Shown here: piece after piece, positions 8,826 to 16,410 of the stretch
Numbering within the stretch: the first letter of the stretch is position 1
Layout of the letters: each line of letters opens with the position of its first letter
Origin: Chitinophagaceae bacterium
GTDB lineage: Bacteria; Bacteroidota; Bacteroidia; Chitinophagales; Chitinophagaceae
Length of the DNA: 54,961 nt
Assembly: GCA_947372235.1 (NCBI GenBank)
Contig: CANBSW010000004.1
Span: 1-54,961, forward strand
Direction: 5' to 3'
The notes under the pieces: model-generated
Seen by the model: only the letters and a program-made list of their open reading frames with translations
Database searches by the model: none
Told to the model about the DNA's origin: nothing
Made by a program: the position numbers and the translations under genes

Positions 8826-9864
8826 ATTTGTATTGTGGGATCAAGAGAATGGTGGTAAAAATATTATTTGTTTTGGATGTTTTTAAAAGGTCATTCCTCG
8901 CAAACAACAGGAACATTCTACGATAAATAGAAGCCAGTCCAAACCCTGTGCCCTTGGAACTTACTGCGGTCTCTTCATCAAAAGGATTGGTAATGGTTAT
9001 TTGTAATTGCTGCTCAATCTCAATTGCTTCCAGTGTGATCATCACTTCGCCAATCGTATCATATAATCCGTACTTGATGGCATTCTCTACAATAGGTTGT
9101 AACAATAGGGAAGGAATCAGTAATTTTTTAGTTGTTTCTTCGATTCTGATATCGGTTTGAAGCCTTTGTCCGAAACGTACTTTTTCTATATCAAGGTATA
9201 ATTCCAAATGGTGCAATTCATCTTCCAGCGTTACCGATTGTTGCTCATCGCGTTTTAAGGTACCCCTTAAAAAATCGGATAACTGCTGGATCATATGCCT
9301 GGCTTTTTCCGGCTGACTGCCCGCCAATGCACTGATCGAATTTAAACTGTTGAATAAAAAATGTGGTTGTAATTGCTGCCTTAGTTTTAGCAGTTCTGCA
9401 TCTTTTGTCATTTGTTCTGCTTCTTCTTTTCTACGGTTGGTTTCCTGCTGTTCCTGTAATGTGTACCAGAGCAAACTCATAATACCCATACATCCGATCA
9501 TTAAAAAACCGATCACATAACGGATATAAATGGAAGCATCCAGAAAATGCAAATACGTATCATCACTCCTGAAAATAAGTTTCAGGCTGTTTTTTACTAC
9601 AAATAACCAGATGCCACTCAATACCAAACTCATGATCAGCACATACCAATACCTTTCTCTTTTAGGAAGATAGAATTTCATGTTATTGGTGATGAGCAAA
9701 CAACTGGCGGCCAGTAAAATATTACAAACCATGCTGTCGATCATGCTTTGTTGTGCAGTTGCGCCATAACTGCTGATCACGAGAAACTGCACAAACATCC
9801 ACACCAGCCACCAGCTGAAAAATATGATGCGGAAGCGGTAAACGTTTGTGAAAGAATTGGGCAT
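8806..9864 (-). CDS. LytS-like sensor histidine kinase (His_kinase family)
   Basis: A 352-residue membrane kinase. Four hydrophobic segments lie within residues ~10-140. They are followed by a short coiled coil (EQQETNRRKEEAEQ) and the His_kinase phospho-acceptor region QLQPHFLFNSLNSISAL. The ATP-binding part has the N box in PIVENAIKYG and GTGFGLAS near the C-terminus. It overlaps its LytTR regulator gene by 20 bases. In this family the membrane part senses an unknown envelope signal. Confidence 0.93.
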   Translation of the reverse strand: MPNSFTNVYRFRIIFFSWWLVWMFVQFLVISSYGATAQQSMIDSMVCNILLAASCLLITNNMKFYLPKRERYWYVLIMSLVLSGIWLFVVKNSLKLIFRSDDTYLHFLDASIYIRYVIGFLMIGCMGIMSLLWYTLQEQQETNRRKEEAEQMTKDAELLKLRQQLQPHFLFNSLNSISALAGSQPEKARHMIQQLSDFLRGTLKRDEQQSVTLEDELHHLELYLDIEKVRFGQRLQTDIRIEETTKKLLIPSLLLQPIVENAIKYGLYDTIGEVMITLEAIEIEQQLQITITNPFDEETAVSSKGTGFGLASIYRRMFLLFARNDLLKTSKTNNIFTTILLIPQYKYESNHH

Positions 9865-9868
9865 GGGT

Positions 9869-10228
9869 TTAAATAGACTGCATAAATTGTTCGGTACAGT
9901 ACTCCGACAAATATCTTGCTTTTACGTGAACGGTATGCTGGTAATTGTCTCCATTTTCAGGTTCATAAATCCGGGAATACATTTCTGCACCGTCTGTAAA
10001 ATCTTCGAGTTTATGTAATTCAGTTACATTGATAAATTTCCATCGAACCAATTGGTTTGTGTTGTTTTGAAAAGAATCCTGTTCTTTTTCGCCAAGCAAT
10101 TGCGCCTTGTTAAAAGCGTGCAAATCATCTTCCGCACAGATCAAACGTAACTGTTCATCAAATTGTGCCGTATGATTTCCGCTTCCACAGATGATGCGGT
10201 AAACGAGTTTTGCAAGGTACCATTCCAT
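9869..10228 (-). CDS. DUF4288 family protein
   Basis: A 119-residue soluble protein beginning MEWYLAKLVYRI, with the family features of a central WKFINVTEL strand and an acidic patch after it. The function of DUF4288 is not known. The name is a recall of family features rather than a search result. It lies four bases upstream of the LytS-like kinase on the same strand, so it probably belongs to that operon. Confidence 0.75.
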   Translation of the reverse strand: MEWYLAKLVYRIICGSGNHTAQFDEQLRLICAEDDLHAFNKAQLLGEKEQDSFQNNTNQLVRWKFINVTELHKLEDFTDGAEMYSRIYEPENGDNYQHTVHVKARYLSEYCTEQFMQSI

Positions 10229-10235
10229 TGGAATT

Positions 10236-10327
10236 AGTTTGGGGTTAGGAGTTTGGGGTTAGGAGTTAAGTGTAAGGAGTTTGGATGTTTTGTAATAACC
10301 CCAAACTCCAAACTTCAAACGCCAAAC
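10236..10327. repeat. Fold-back array with 14-base iterated word
   Basis: AGTTTGGGGTTAGG occurs at 10236-10249 and again at 10250-10263. A decayed copy, AGTTAAGTGTAAGG, follows at 10264-10277, then AGTTTGG. The opposite strand arm, TAACCCCAAACT at 10296-10307, is followed by the words CCAAACTTCAAAC and GCCAAAC. The array fills the spacer between the LiaF-like and DUF4288 genes and can fold into a hairpin. Confidence 0.85.
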
Positions 10328-10334
10328 CAGTTTA

Positions 10335-11093
10335 TCAGTAGCTTTTAATTTCAATCCCCCCAAAAATGGTAGTTCCTTTGAGGATGAGTAGTTTGTTGGG
10401 ATCGAAAGTGCCGGGTTGCATTGGGCGTTTGTCTTCTATGCCGCCAAAAATAGCAACGGATTCAGTTTTGATTTCCCAATGCGGGGGAACGATCAGTTTG
10501 GTGCCGCCGAATGCCTGTGTGATGTGGATAGTTACGGGGCCGGTAATATCTGCCTGACTAAGATTATATTCTGCGCCACCCATAAAACATACGATCTCGC
10601 CGCCTTTGAAATTTTTAGAAGTGATCACTTTTTTAACGCCTCCAAAAATGGAAGTGCTGTTGATCACATCATCTGTGGAACTGGTTTCTTCTGATTGAAG
10701 GGGATAGGTTTTAATAAATTCACTGTCACGTCTTTCGCGCCAATATCTGCCACCATGGAACAATCCTCTCTTATTAGGGCGTAGAATAAAGAGCAGCCCC
10801 AGGCCAATAATCATCAATGGCCAGAAAAAGGGTTTCATATGCCAGTCGGCAATGATCTCATCTGCCAGAAAAAATCCGCCAACGGCAATAAAGATGAGCC
10901 AGCTGTTATTTTGAAAACGGTGTTTGATACCTGAAATCACACCAATCAGTATCACAATCATTTGCCAGCTAAAAAACCAGTGCGGGAAATAGAATCCCAT
11001 TCTGTCTGCAAAAAGAACCCCGCCAATCAGGATAAGTATTAAGCCAGTCCAAAACCTGTCGTTTGTACGGTTGTTGTTAGTATTGTTTTCCAT
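10335..11093 (-). CDS. LiaF-like membrane protein (DUF5668 plus toastrack domain)
   Basis: A 252-residue protein. Four hydrophobic segments cover residues ~12-105, containing the LILIGGVLF and GLGLLFILRP stretches typical of DUF5668. The C-terminal half repeats FGG-type turns (STSIFGGVKKV, ITQAFGGTKL, SVAIFGGIEDK, GTTIFGGIEI), the LiaF-type beta helix. Such proteins act as envelope-stress sensors or inhibitors of two-component kinases. It lies directly upstream of the DUF4288-LytS-LytTR run on the same strand, which suggests a functional unit. Confidence 0.87.
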   Translation of the reverse strand: MENNTNNNRTNDRFWTGLILILIGGVLFADRMGFYFPHWFFSWQMIVILIGVISGIKHRFQNNSWLIFIAVGGFFLADEIIADWHMKPFFWPLMIIGLGLLFILRPNKRGLFHGGRYWRERRDSEFIKTYPLQSEETSSTDDVINSTSIFGGVKKVITSKNFKGGEIVCFMGGAEYNLSQADITGPVTIHITQAFGGTKLIVPPHWEIKTESVAIFGGIEDKRPMQPGTFDPNKLLILKGTTIFGGIEIKSY

Positions 11094-11111
11094 TATTTGT
11101 TATTTATAGAA

Positions 11112-11142
11112 CAAATCTATATCGGTCAATAACGAAGGGCAA
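11112..11142 (-). promoter_or_regulatory. Promoter for the LiaF-like operon
   Basis: On the minus strand, TTG at 11142-11140, a 20-base spacer and TAGATTTG at 11119-11112 match the Bacteroidota -33/-7 promoter. By the SRP RNA spacing the transcript would start about 14 bases before the ATG at 11093. Confidence 0.6.
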
Positions 11143-11200
11143 GGCTGTTTAGGCTGTTGGCATAGAAATCTCGGTAAGTGGGGGGTAAAGAGCGGTGAGG

Positions 11201-11224
11201 GAGTTTGGAGTGTAAGGTTTTGAG
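11201..11224. repeat. Left arm of an inverted repeat flanking the PAP2 gene
   Basis: The 24-base word beginning GAGTTTGGAGTGTAAGG and ending TTTTGAG is nearly the reverse complement of the sequence at 12337-12361, which begins CTCAAAACCTTA and ends CCCCAAACTTC. The arms are about 1.1 kb apart and bracket a single gene. Confidence 0.65.
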
Positions 11225-11248
11225 TCTAAAGTTGGTTTTGGATGTTGC

Positions 11249-11296
11249 ACCAGACTCAAAATCTGGTTATCGCAAGATGGTAAAGTCGCAGGTTTT
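11249..11296 (+). other. tRNA-Leu(CAA) fragment
   Basis: CCAGA-CTCAAAA-TCTGG at 11250-11266 is a perfect tRNA anticodon arm with a 7-base loop. It has T at position 33, anticodon CAA and two A residues after it. It is followed by a variable arm TTATCGCAAGATGG, as in class II leucine tRNAs. Next comes GTCGCAGGTT, resembling the 5' side of the T arm. The D arm and both acceptor strands are missing, and the sequence then runs into the PAP2 stop codon. It is a remnant, not a working tRNA. Confidence 0.6.
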
Positions 11297-12165
11297 TATT
11301 TCCCAAAATGCGGTTGCCATTGTAAGCCAATGCCAGTAGTTCCACTTTCAGTTGCTAATCCAATCGTGAAGTCTTTATTTTTTAATTTGATGCGGTGGAT
11401 CTCGGGAACTAAAATACCAACAGCGGCACCTATGCCAAGCCCCACCAGCGCATCAGATGGGAAATGCCTTAATCCTTTTACCCTGAAATAACCAATCAGG
11501 ATTGGGGGGATGGCTGCAGCTGCATATAGCAGGTATTTTTTTCCGCCTAATTCGGGGTGATAATCGGAATATACTTTAGCGATAAAAAAACTGGCAGCTG
11601 CAGTTGAAGCCACATGCCCGCTGTAAAATGAATTACGGTTATTGCCATCGTTTCTTTCGCTTACTGGAAGGATGTCATAATAGGTTACAGGCCTGAAACG
11701 GTTTTGGCTGGTAGGGCCTATAATAGTGTTAGTATAGATATTAGAAACAATGGAAATGGTTTCTAAATACATCACCAGCATCTTTGACCAATCTTTCTTG
11801 ATATATTTATCAAACCCAAGTATCAAAGGCAAGCTAACTGTAGTGGTAAGTACAATTGCTGCATCTCTATTATACCCGTCAGCCTTTGATGCATCCTGGT
11901 TCAGTGCCCATTTATCAAAACCACCAACATTATTCCTGTTTAAAGCAGTTAGTTCTGTAACGCTGATCTCCTGTTTGTTTATTATTTTAGGGATACCCAA
12001 ATAGTTTGCCACTCCTCCTGCGAGTGCAATGCTGCCACTTACCCAGTAATTTACTTTGTAAGGATGCCTGGCAGAATCCGTATTTTGATATTGAGAACGA
12101 AGTGATGTATTTAAAACAAAACAGGGTAATAAAAGGAGAATAAGTTTGAAAAGATAAGTTTGCAA
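11296..12165 (-). CDS. PAP2-family phosphatase (membrane-associated)
   Basis: A 289-residue protein with an N-terminal signal sequence (LFKLILLLLPCFVL). The PAP2 catalytic signature is split as expected: NSFYSGHVAST holds the SGH motif, and LRHFPSDALVG holds the second R-x5-H-x3-D-type motif. Such enzymes remove phosphate from phosphatidate or undecaprenyl diphosphate at the outer face of the membrane. The C-terminus (GIGLQWQPHFGK) looks like an outer-membrane-type end. The gene stands alone, bracketed by inverted words at 11201-11224 and 12337-12361. Confidence 0.85.
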   Translation of the reverse strand: MQTYLFKLILLLLPCFVLNTSLRSQYQNTDSARHPYKVNYWVSGSIALAGGVANYLGIPKIINKQEISVTELTALNRNNVGGFDKWALNQDASKADGYNRDAAIVLTTTVSLPLILGFDKYIKKDWSKMLVMYLETISIVSNIYTNTIIGPTSQNRFRPVTYYDILPVSERNDGNNRNSFYSGHVASTAAASFFIAKVYSDYHPELGGKKYLLYAAAAIPPILIGYFRVKGLRHFPSDALVGLGIGAAVGILVPEIHRIKLKNKDFTIGLATESGTTGIGLQWQPHFGK

Positions 12166-12336
12166 TTTTTATAGTTAGATGAGATCATCCTTGAAGTTAG
12201 TTTAAATAAAGGGTAAGGAGCGGTTAGAACTGTTAAAACAATTCGGTCTGTTAATTGAAAAAAGCAGTCTAATCGCATTTTTTTGAAACACATTGGTATA
12301 AAGGTTAAGAAAGAGGGCACATAGTATTCTGTTAAG

Positions 12337-12361
12337 CTCAAAACCTTAAACCCCAAACTTC
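12337..12361. repeat. Right arm of the inverted repeat flanking the PAP2 gene
   Basis: See the left arm at 11201-11224. This arm ends inside the stop codon of the EamA transporter gene (TGA on the minus strand at 12360-12362). Its CCCCAAACTTCAA word also resembles the fold-back array at 10296-10320. Confidence 0.6.
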
Positions 12362-13289
12362 AAGCCTTCTTCGATTGCCATCCAATCAAAATAACTCCTG
12401 TAATTACCAATGCAGTACCGATGATCTGTGCAGTGATGATCTGTTCACCCAAAAAAATATGTGCCTGTAAAATGGTAGATACCGGGCCAATACTGGTGAT
12501 GATGGATACATTGTTACTGCCAATCCGTTTCATGCCATTGCTCATTAAGAAGGAGGGAAGAACAGTAGCTACAATGGCAAGGGCAATGCCATACCAGGTA
12601 AGCTCCATCGTAAACGGTATGGATTGCATGGTATGTGTTGCCAGGAAATTGATAAAGATACCTACGGTTGCAGCCAGCATAGTATAAGCCGTGTACCTTG
12701 TTACGCCTACTTTCTGCACCATTCTCCCGGTACCAACAAGGTAGAATGAATAGGTGATGGCACAGAGAAAAATCATGACAGAACCAAAGAGAAATTTGGG
12801 ATTGGATGTATCCAGTTTTAACTCGCCAAAATAGGCAATACCAATACCGAGATAGGTTAATACCAATGCTATGATCTGGATTTTACTAAGTTTGGTCTTG
12901 AAATAAAAAGTGTTGATCAACACAGCAAATGTTGGATAGAGAAACAGGATCAACCTTTCCAATCCTGCAGATACATATTGCAGTCCGATAAAATCAAACA
13001 AACTGCTCAGGTAATATCCTAAAATACCCATTGCTAAAATCAGGAGCCAGTCTCTGCGGGTTAAGGGTTGTTTATTCTCTTTTTGAGAAACCATCCATGC
13101 AGCAACGAGGTAAAAAGGCAGGGAGAACAGCATCCTCAGACTTAACAGCGTAACGGCATCTACATGGGTTGCATGAAAAGCCAGTTTTACAAAGATGGCT
13201 TTGGTAGAAAAAAAGATAGCCCCCATTAAAGTGATGAAGAATCCGGTTAAGGTAATTTGGGTGGGATGGGGTTTTGGTTGGATATCCAT
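12360..13289 (-). CDS. EamA/DMT-family transporter
   Basis: A 309-residue integral membrane protein with ten hydrophobic segments arranged as two EamA repeats. The first starts at LTGFFITLMGAIFFSTKAIFVK. The second starts near FLFGSVMIFLCAITYS. The family exports metabolites or amino acids across the inner membrane. The substrate cannot be read from the sequence. There is no nearby regulator that would hint at it. The neighbour on the 5' side is the dapD gene, across a spacer filled with a fold-back array. Confidence 0.92.
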   Translation of the reverse strand: MDIQPKPHPTQITLTGFFITLMGAIFFSTKAIFVKLAFHATHVDAVTLLSLRMLFSLPFYLVAAWMVSQKENKQPLTRRDWLLILAMGILGYYLSSLFDFIGLQYVSAGLERLILFLYPTFAVLINTFYFKTKLSKIQIIALVLTYLGIGIAYFGELKLDTSNPKFLFGSVMIFLCAITYSFYLVGTGRMVQKVGVTRYTAYTMLAATVGIFINFLATHTMQSIPFTMELTWYGIALAIVATVLPSFLMSNGMKRIGSNNVSIITSIGPVSTILQAHIFLGEQIITAQIIGTALVITGVILIGWQSKKA

Positions 13290-13311
13290 TGTTTGGTTGA
13301 TAGGTCATAGC

Positions 13312-13388
13312 CTATGGTTCATGGTTCATAGTTCATGGAAGGGATAATTGTTTTGCCATGAACTATGAACCATTTGCTATGAACCATA
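13312..13388. repeat. Fold-back array with an 18-base perfect stem
   Basis: ATGGTTCATAGTTCATGG at 13321-13338 pairs perfectly with 13356-13373 around a 17-base loop. Further copies of the word CTATGGTTC (13312-13320) and of its complement CTATGAACCAT (13378 onward) extend both arms. It fills the spacer between dapD and the EamA gene. Confidence 0.9.
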
Positions 13389-13392
13389 AACA

Positions 13393-14205
13393 CTACGCGC
13401 TTACATTAAAATCTCTCAAAGCATCATTCAAACTTGTTTTCAGATCGGTGCTGGCTTTGCGCTGGCCAATGATGAGGGCACAGCTTACATTGTATTCACC
13501 TGCATTGAATTTCTTTAAATAACTGCCCGGAATTACTACGCTTCTGGCCGGTACACGCCCTTTGTATTCAATGGGTTCGCTTCCGCTCACATCAATGATC
13601 TTGGTAGATTGGGTAAGTACTACATTGGCACCCAATACAGCTTCTTTTTCTACCCTTACACCTTCCACAACAATACAACGGCTTCCGATAAAGCAACCGT
13701 CTTCAATAATTACCGGACTTGCCTGTAAAGGTTCTAAAACACCGCCAATACCAACGCCCCCACTCAGGTGAACGCCTTTGCCTATCTGTGCGCAGCTGCC
13801 TACGGTGGCCCAGGTATCAACCATTGAACCTTCGTCAACAAAAGCACCAATGTTTACATAGCTTGGCATCAACACCACACTTTTAGCGATGTATGAACCA
13901 TAGCGGGCAACGGCAGGAGGTACGGCCCTAACACCCAGTTCTTTGTAATTACTTTTCAGCAACATCTTATCATAAAACTCAAAAGGCGGAAGATCCCATG
14001 TTTGCATTTGTTGTATGCCAAAATATAGGAGAATGGCTTGCTTAACCCATTCGTTTACCACCCAGCCATCAGCAGATGGGGATGCAACTCTGAGGCGGCC
14101 TTTGTCAACTTCTTCTATCACAGCTTTTACGGCATCTGAATATTTTGAATCTTTAAGTAATTCACGGTTTCCCCATGCTTCGAGGATCTGGTCTTGTAAT
14201 GACAT
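13393..14205 (-). CDS. dapD: 2,3,4,5-tetrahydropyridine-2,6-dicarboxylate N-succinyltransferase
   Basis: A 270-residue protein, the normal length for DapD. The C-terminal half is a left-handed beta helix of hexapeptide repeats (VDEGSMVDTWATVGSCAQIG, then IEDGCFIGSRCIVVEG). It transfers succinyl from succinyl-CoA to tetrahydrodipicolinate in lysine and diaminopimelate synthesis. The frame is open 70 codons further upstream, but MSLQDQILEAWG is the family N-terminus, so I place the start at 14205. A TAnnTTTG box follows that start closely on the 5' side. Confidence 0.96.
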   Translation of the reverse strand: MSLQDQILEAWGNRELLKDSKYSDAVKAVIEEVDKGRLRVASPSADGWVVNEWVKQAILLYFGIQQMQTWDLPPFEFYDKMLLKSNYKELGVRAVPPAVARYGSYIAKSVVLMPSYVNIGAFVDEGSMVDTWATVGSCAQIGKGVHLSGGVGIGGVLEPLQASPVIIEDGCFIGSRCIVVEGVRVEKEAVLGANVVLTQSTKIIDVSGSEPIEYKGRVPARSVVIPGSYLKKFNAGEYNVSCALIIGQRKASTDLKTSLNDALRDFNVSA

Positions 14206-14219
14206 GCTTATTTTTTTTG

Positions 14220-14227
14220 CAAACATA
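14220..14227 (-). promoter_or_regulatory. Promoter -7 box for dapD
   Basis: The minus strand reads TATGTTTG, matching TAnnTTTG, and ends 15 bases before the ATG at 14205. It supports the short form of DapD. Confidence 0.5.
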
Positions 14228-14305
14228 CAGTATGAAAACTTTATGGGAACTTTAGAGGGTAATTGTTCTGTCACAATTTGTAAATTGTGCGTGAATAAAG
14301 CAAAC

Positions 14306-14878
14306 ATGCTTCCTTTTAACAACGATATTGAATCATGCCTTGAGAAGCTGCAGAATGGCGGACTCATATTATATCCCACAGATACCGTATGGGGCATTGG
14401 CTGCGATGCCACCAACCCCGAAGCTGTGGAAAAGATTTATCGTTTAAAAAAAAGAACCGATACCAAGGCTATGATCGTTTTGGTGGCCGATGAAAAAGAT
14501 ATCCTCAAATATGTTACCCAGCCTGAGTTGCAGATCTTCGATTATATAAAAGGAGTAAACCGCCCAACCACCGTTATTTACGATGGTGCGGTAGAACTGG
14601 CAGAAAACCTGCTGGCGGCCGATGGTTCTGTGGCCATTCGTATTTGTGAGGAAGAGTTTTGTAAAAACCTGATCAAACGTTTCAGAAAGCCGTTGGTGAG
14701 TACTTCGGCAAATATCAGCGGTTATCCTTCGCCTTTGTGTTTTAAAGATATTGAGCCCATTATTGCAGATGGGGTGGATTATGTGGTAAATTATCGCCAG
14801 GATGATACGGAATACCGCAAACCATCTTCCATTATCAAATGGGAAAAAGATGGTACCCTGAGTATTATCCGCCCATAA
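14306..14878 (+). CDS. Sua5/YciO/YrdC/YwlC family protein (threonylcarbamoyl-AMP synthase type)
   Basis: A 190-residue single-domain protein. Motifs KLQNGGLILYPTDTVWGIGCDA, YRLKKRTDTKAMIVL and the STSANISGYPSP stretch are those of threonylcarbamoyl-AMP synthases. These make the intermediate for t6A at position 37 of ANN-reading tRNAs. The open frame extends far upstream through the complement of dapD; MLPFNNDIE at 14306 is the sensible start. It could be the YciO paralogue rather than TsaC, which I cannot settle here. Confidence 0.9.
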   Translation: MLPFNNDIESCLEKLQNGGLILYPTDTVWGIGCDATNPEAVEKIYRLKKRTDTKAMIVLVADEKDILKYVTQPELQIFDYIKGVNRPTTVIYDGAVELAENLLAADGSVAIRICEEEFCKNLIKRFRKPLVSTSANISGYPSPLCFKDIEPIIADGVDYVVNYRQDDTEYRKPSSIIKWEKDGTLSIIRP

Positions 14879-15033
14879 TTACGTTTGATATTTCGTTCCC
14901 TTTGTGGTAATTCCATCTTGGATTGTAGTAATTATATTCAATTATTTTCGGTACAAGCGACAAAAAAAAATAATCTCCATTTCATTAGTATTTCTGAAGA
15001 ATTATAACGAACTTATAGGTGTAAAAACCTTAT

Positions 15034-15249
15034 ATGACAAGGGTTCTCGTTGATATTCCTGATAATAAATTTCAGTCTTTTATCAAGGCCATTTCGAGCC
15101 TTGGTATAGACAGTCAGATCATCACATCCAAACGTTCCAAAAAAACTTTTGTAAGACAAAGACGTATTGCCAAATCACTCAAAAGGATTGCGTCAAGTTT
15201 TATTTTATTTGACTGGGAGTTTTTTAGCAATGAGTTGGAGTATGAGTAG
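15034..15249 (+). CDS. Small hypothetical protein
   Basis: A 71-residue protein starting MTRVLVDIPDNKFQSF. The first half resembles the short strand-helix form of many small Bacteroidota proteins that act as antitoxin-like or adaptor proteins. The middle is basic (SKRSKKTFVRQRRIAKSLKRI). No toxin gene is adjacent, so I do not call it an antitoxin. It stands alone between the Sua5-type gene and the GT9 gene. Confidence 0.6.
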   Translation: MTRVLVDIPDNKFQSFIKAISSLGIDSQIITSKRSKKTFVRQRRIAKSLKRIASSFILFDWEFFSNELEYE

Positions 15250-15296
15250 GCTTAATACTCAAGGCTGAAAGCTTATAGGTCATAGCTGATATTTCT

Positions 15297-15304
15297 TACT
15301 TTCG
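15297..15304 (+). promoter_or_regulatory. Near-consensus promoter box for the GT9 gene
   Basis: TACTTTCG differs from TAnnTTTG at one position and ends five bases before the ATG at 15310. The same spacing at the SRP RNA places the transcript start at or next to the start codon. Confidence 0.45.
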
Positions 15305-15309
15305 TATTC

Positions 15310-16302
15310 ATGCAAAAAATACTGGTTATTCAAACAGCTTTTATTGGGGATGTAGTATTGGCTACCGGCATTATAGAAAAACTTCATTCCGCAATGCCTG
15401 ATGCAGCTATTGATATATTGGTAAGAAAGGGGAATGAAAATTTAGTTTCAGCACATCCTTTTTTGCATGAAGTGTTGATCTGGGATAAGAAAAAAAATAA
15501 ATACCCGAATCTTTTTAGACTTCTCCAAAAAATAAGAAAGACGGGCTATGATAAAGTGATCAACCTGCAACGCTTTGCTGCTACGGGTTTGCTGACTGCT
15601 TTCTCAAAAGGAAAACAAACAATTGGTTTTGATAAGAACCCGGTTAGTTTTTTATTTTCAGATGTTGTATTGCATGTAGTAAGTAATGGAGAAAAAGAAT
15701 TGCATGAAATAGAACGCAATCATGAATTGATCAGATCTTTTACAGATGATAAAGCGGCGAGACCAAAATTATATCCTTCTCCAGAAAATAATCAGTCGGT
15801 AGCCAAATGGAAACAGCAGGCCTATGTTTGTATTGCACCTGCTTCTGTATGGTTTACCAAACAATTTCCTTTTGATCAATGGATTGAATTGGTAAAATCA
15901 TTACCCGATCATCTAACCATATACTTATTAGGTGCGCCGGGAGATTTTGCTTTGTGTGAATCCATTTTATCAGGAACAGAAAAAAAATCAGTAATCAATC
16001 TCGCAGGTAAGCTCAGCTTTCTCGAATCGGCAGCTTTGCAAAAAGATGCGGTGATGAATTATGTAAATGATTCGGCACCCATGCATTTTGCCTCCTCTGT
16101 AAATGCGCCTGTAGCTGCTGTGTATTGCTCTACCATTCCGGCATTTGGGTTTGGGCCTTTGTCGGATATCAGCCATATTATCGAGGTTGCTGAACAACTG
16201 GAATGCCGCCCCTGTGGGTTGCATGGCAAAAAAGCCTGTCCGTTGGGTCATTTTCATTGTGCCAGGTGGATCGGAAATGAGCAGTTGTTGGCAGTATTAT
16301 AG
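15310..16302 (+). CDS. Glycosyltransferase family 9 (heptosyltransferase-like)
   Basis: A 330-residue GT-B protein. The start KILVIQTAFIGDVVLATGII is the classic GT9 N-terminus, and APASVWFTKQFP plus VNDSAPMHFASSVNAPVAAVY are the donor-site motifs. The family transfers heptose or related sugars to the lipopolysaccharide core in the cytoplasm. The C-terminus contains a Cys-rich patch (ECRPCGLHGKKACPLGHFHC) common to Bacteroidota members. The predicted start would be leaderless. Confidence 0.92.
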   Translation: MQKILVIQTAFIGDVVLATGIIEKLHSAMPDAAIDILVRKGNENLVSAHPFLHEVLIWDKKKNKYPNLFRLLQKIRKTGYDKVINLQRFAATGLLTAFSKGKQTIGFDKNPVSFLFSDVVLHVVSNGEKELHEIERNHELIRSFTDDKAARPKLYPSPENNQSVAKWKQQAYVCIAPASVWFTKQFPFDQWIELVKSLPDHLTIYLLGAPGDFALCESILSGTEKKSVINLAGKLSFLESAALQKDAVMNYVNDSAPMHFASSVNAPVAAVYCSTIPAFGFGPLSDISHIIEVAEQLECRPCGLHGKKACPLGHFHCARWIGNEQLLAVL

Positions 16303-16316
16303 CAGGATCTATAAGC

Positions 16317-16391
16317 GATGAGCTGCGAGCTGTGAGCTTAGGCTGGAACGTTTCTTGAAAGCTCGTAGCTCACGGCTCATAGCTCACAGCT
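16317..16391. repeat. Fold-back array of AGCT-words
   Basis: Iterated words GAGCTGCGAGCTGTGAGCT at 16320-16338 face AGCTCGTAGCTCACGG and AGCTCATAGCTCACAGCT-like words at 16360-16391. AGCTGTGAGCT at 16328-16338 is the exact complement of 16381-16391. It begins 15 bases after the GT9 stop codon and ends just before the cca promoter box. Confidence 0.85.
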
Positions 16392-16397
16392 TCTCTT

Positions 16398-16405
16398 TAC
16401 ATTTG
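16398..16405 (+). promoter_or_regulatory. Promoter -7 box for cca
   Basis: TACATTTG is a perfect TAnnTTTG match, ending five bases before the ATG at 16411. This predicts a leaderless mRNA. Confidence 0.6.
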
Positions 16406-16410
16406 CACCA

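Noticed and set aside
11249..11296. Working tRNA gene
   Set aside because: The D arm, acceptor stem and CCA end are absent. Only the anticodon and variable arms are seen.
12111..12356. 81-residue frame on the - strand between the PAP2 and EamA genes
   Set aside because: It overlaps the start of the PAP2 gene in another frame, has no motif and has no start context.
14015..14305. Long upstream extension of the Sua5-type gene
   Set aside because: It is the complement of dapD coding sequence and has no conserved motif.
14206..14415. N-terminal extension of DapD
   Set aside because: The extra 70 codons overlap the Sua5-type gene start and carry no family residues, while MSLQDQILEAWG is the normal start.
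15034..15249. Toxin-antitoxin module
   Set aside because: The small protein has an antitoxin-like shape, but no toxin gene is next to it.
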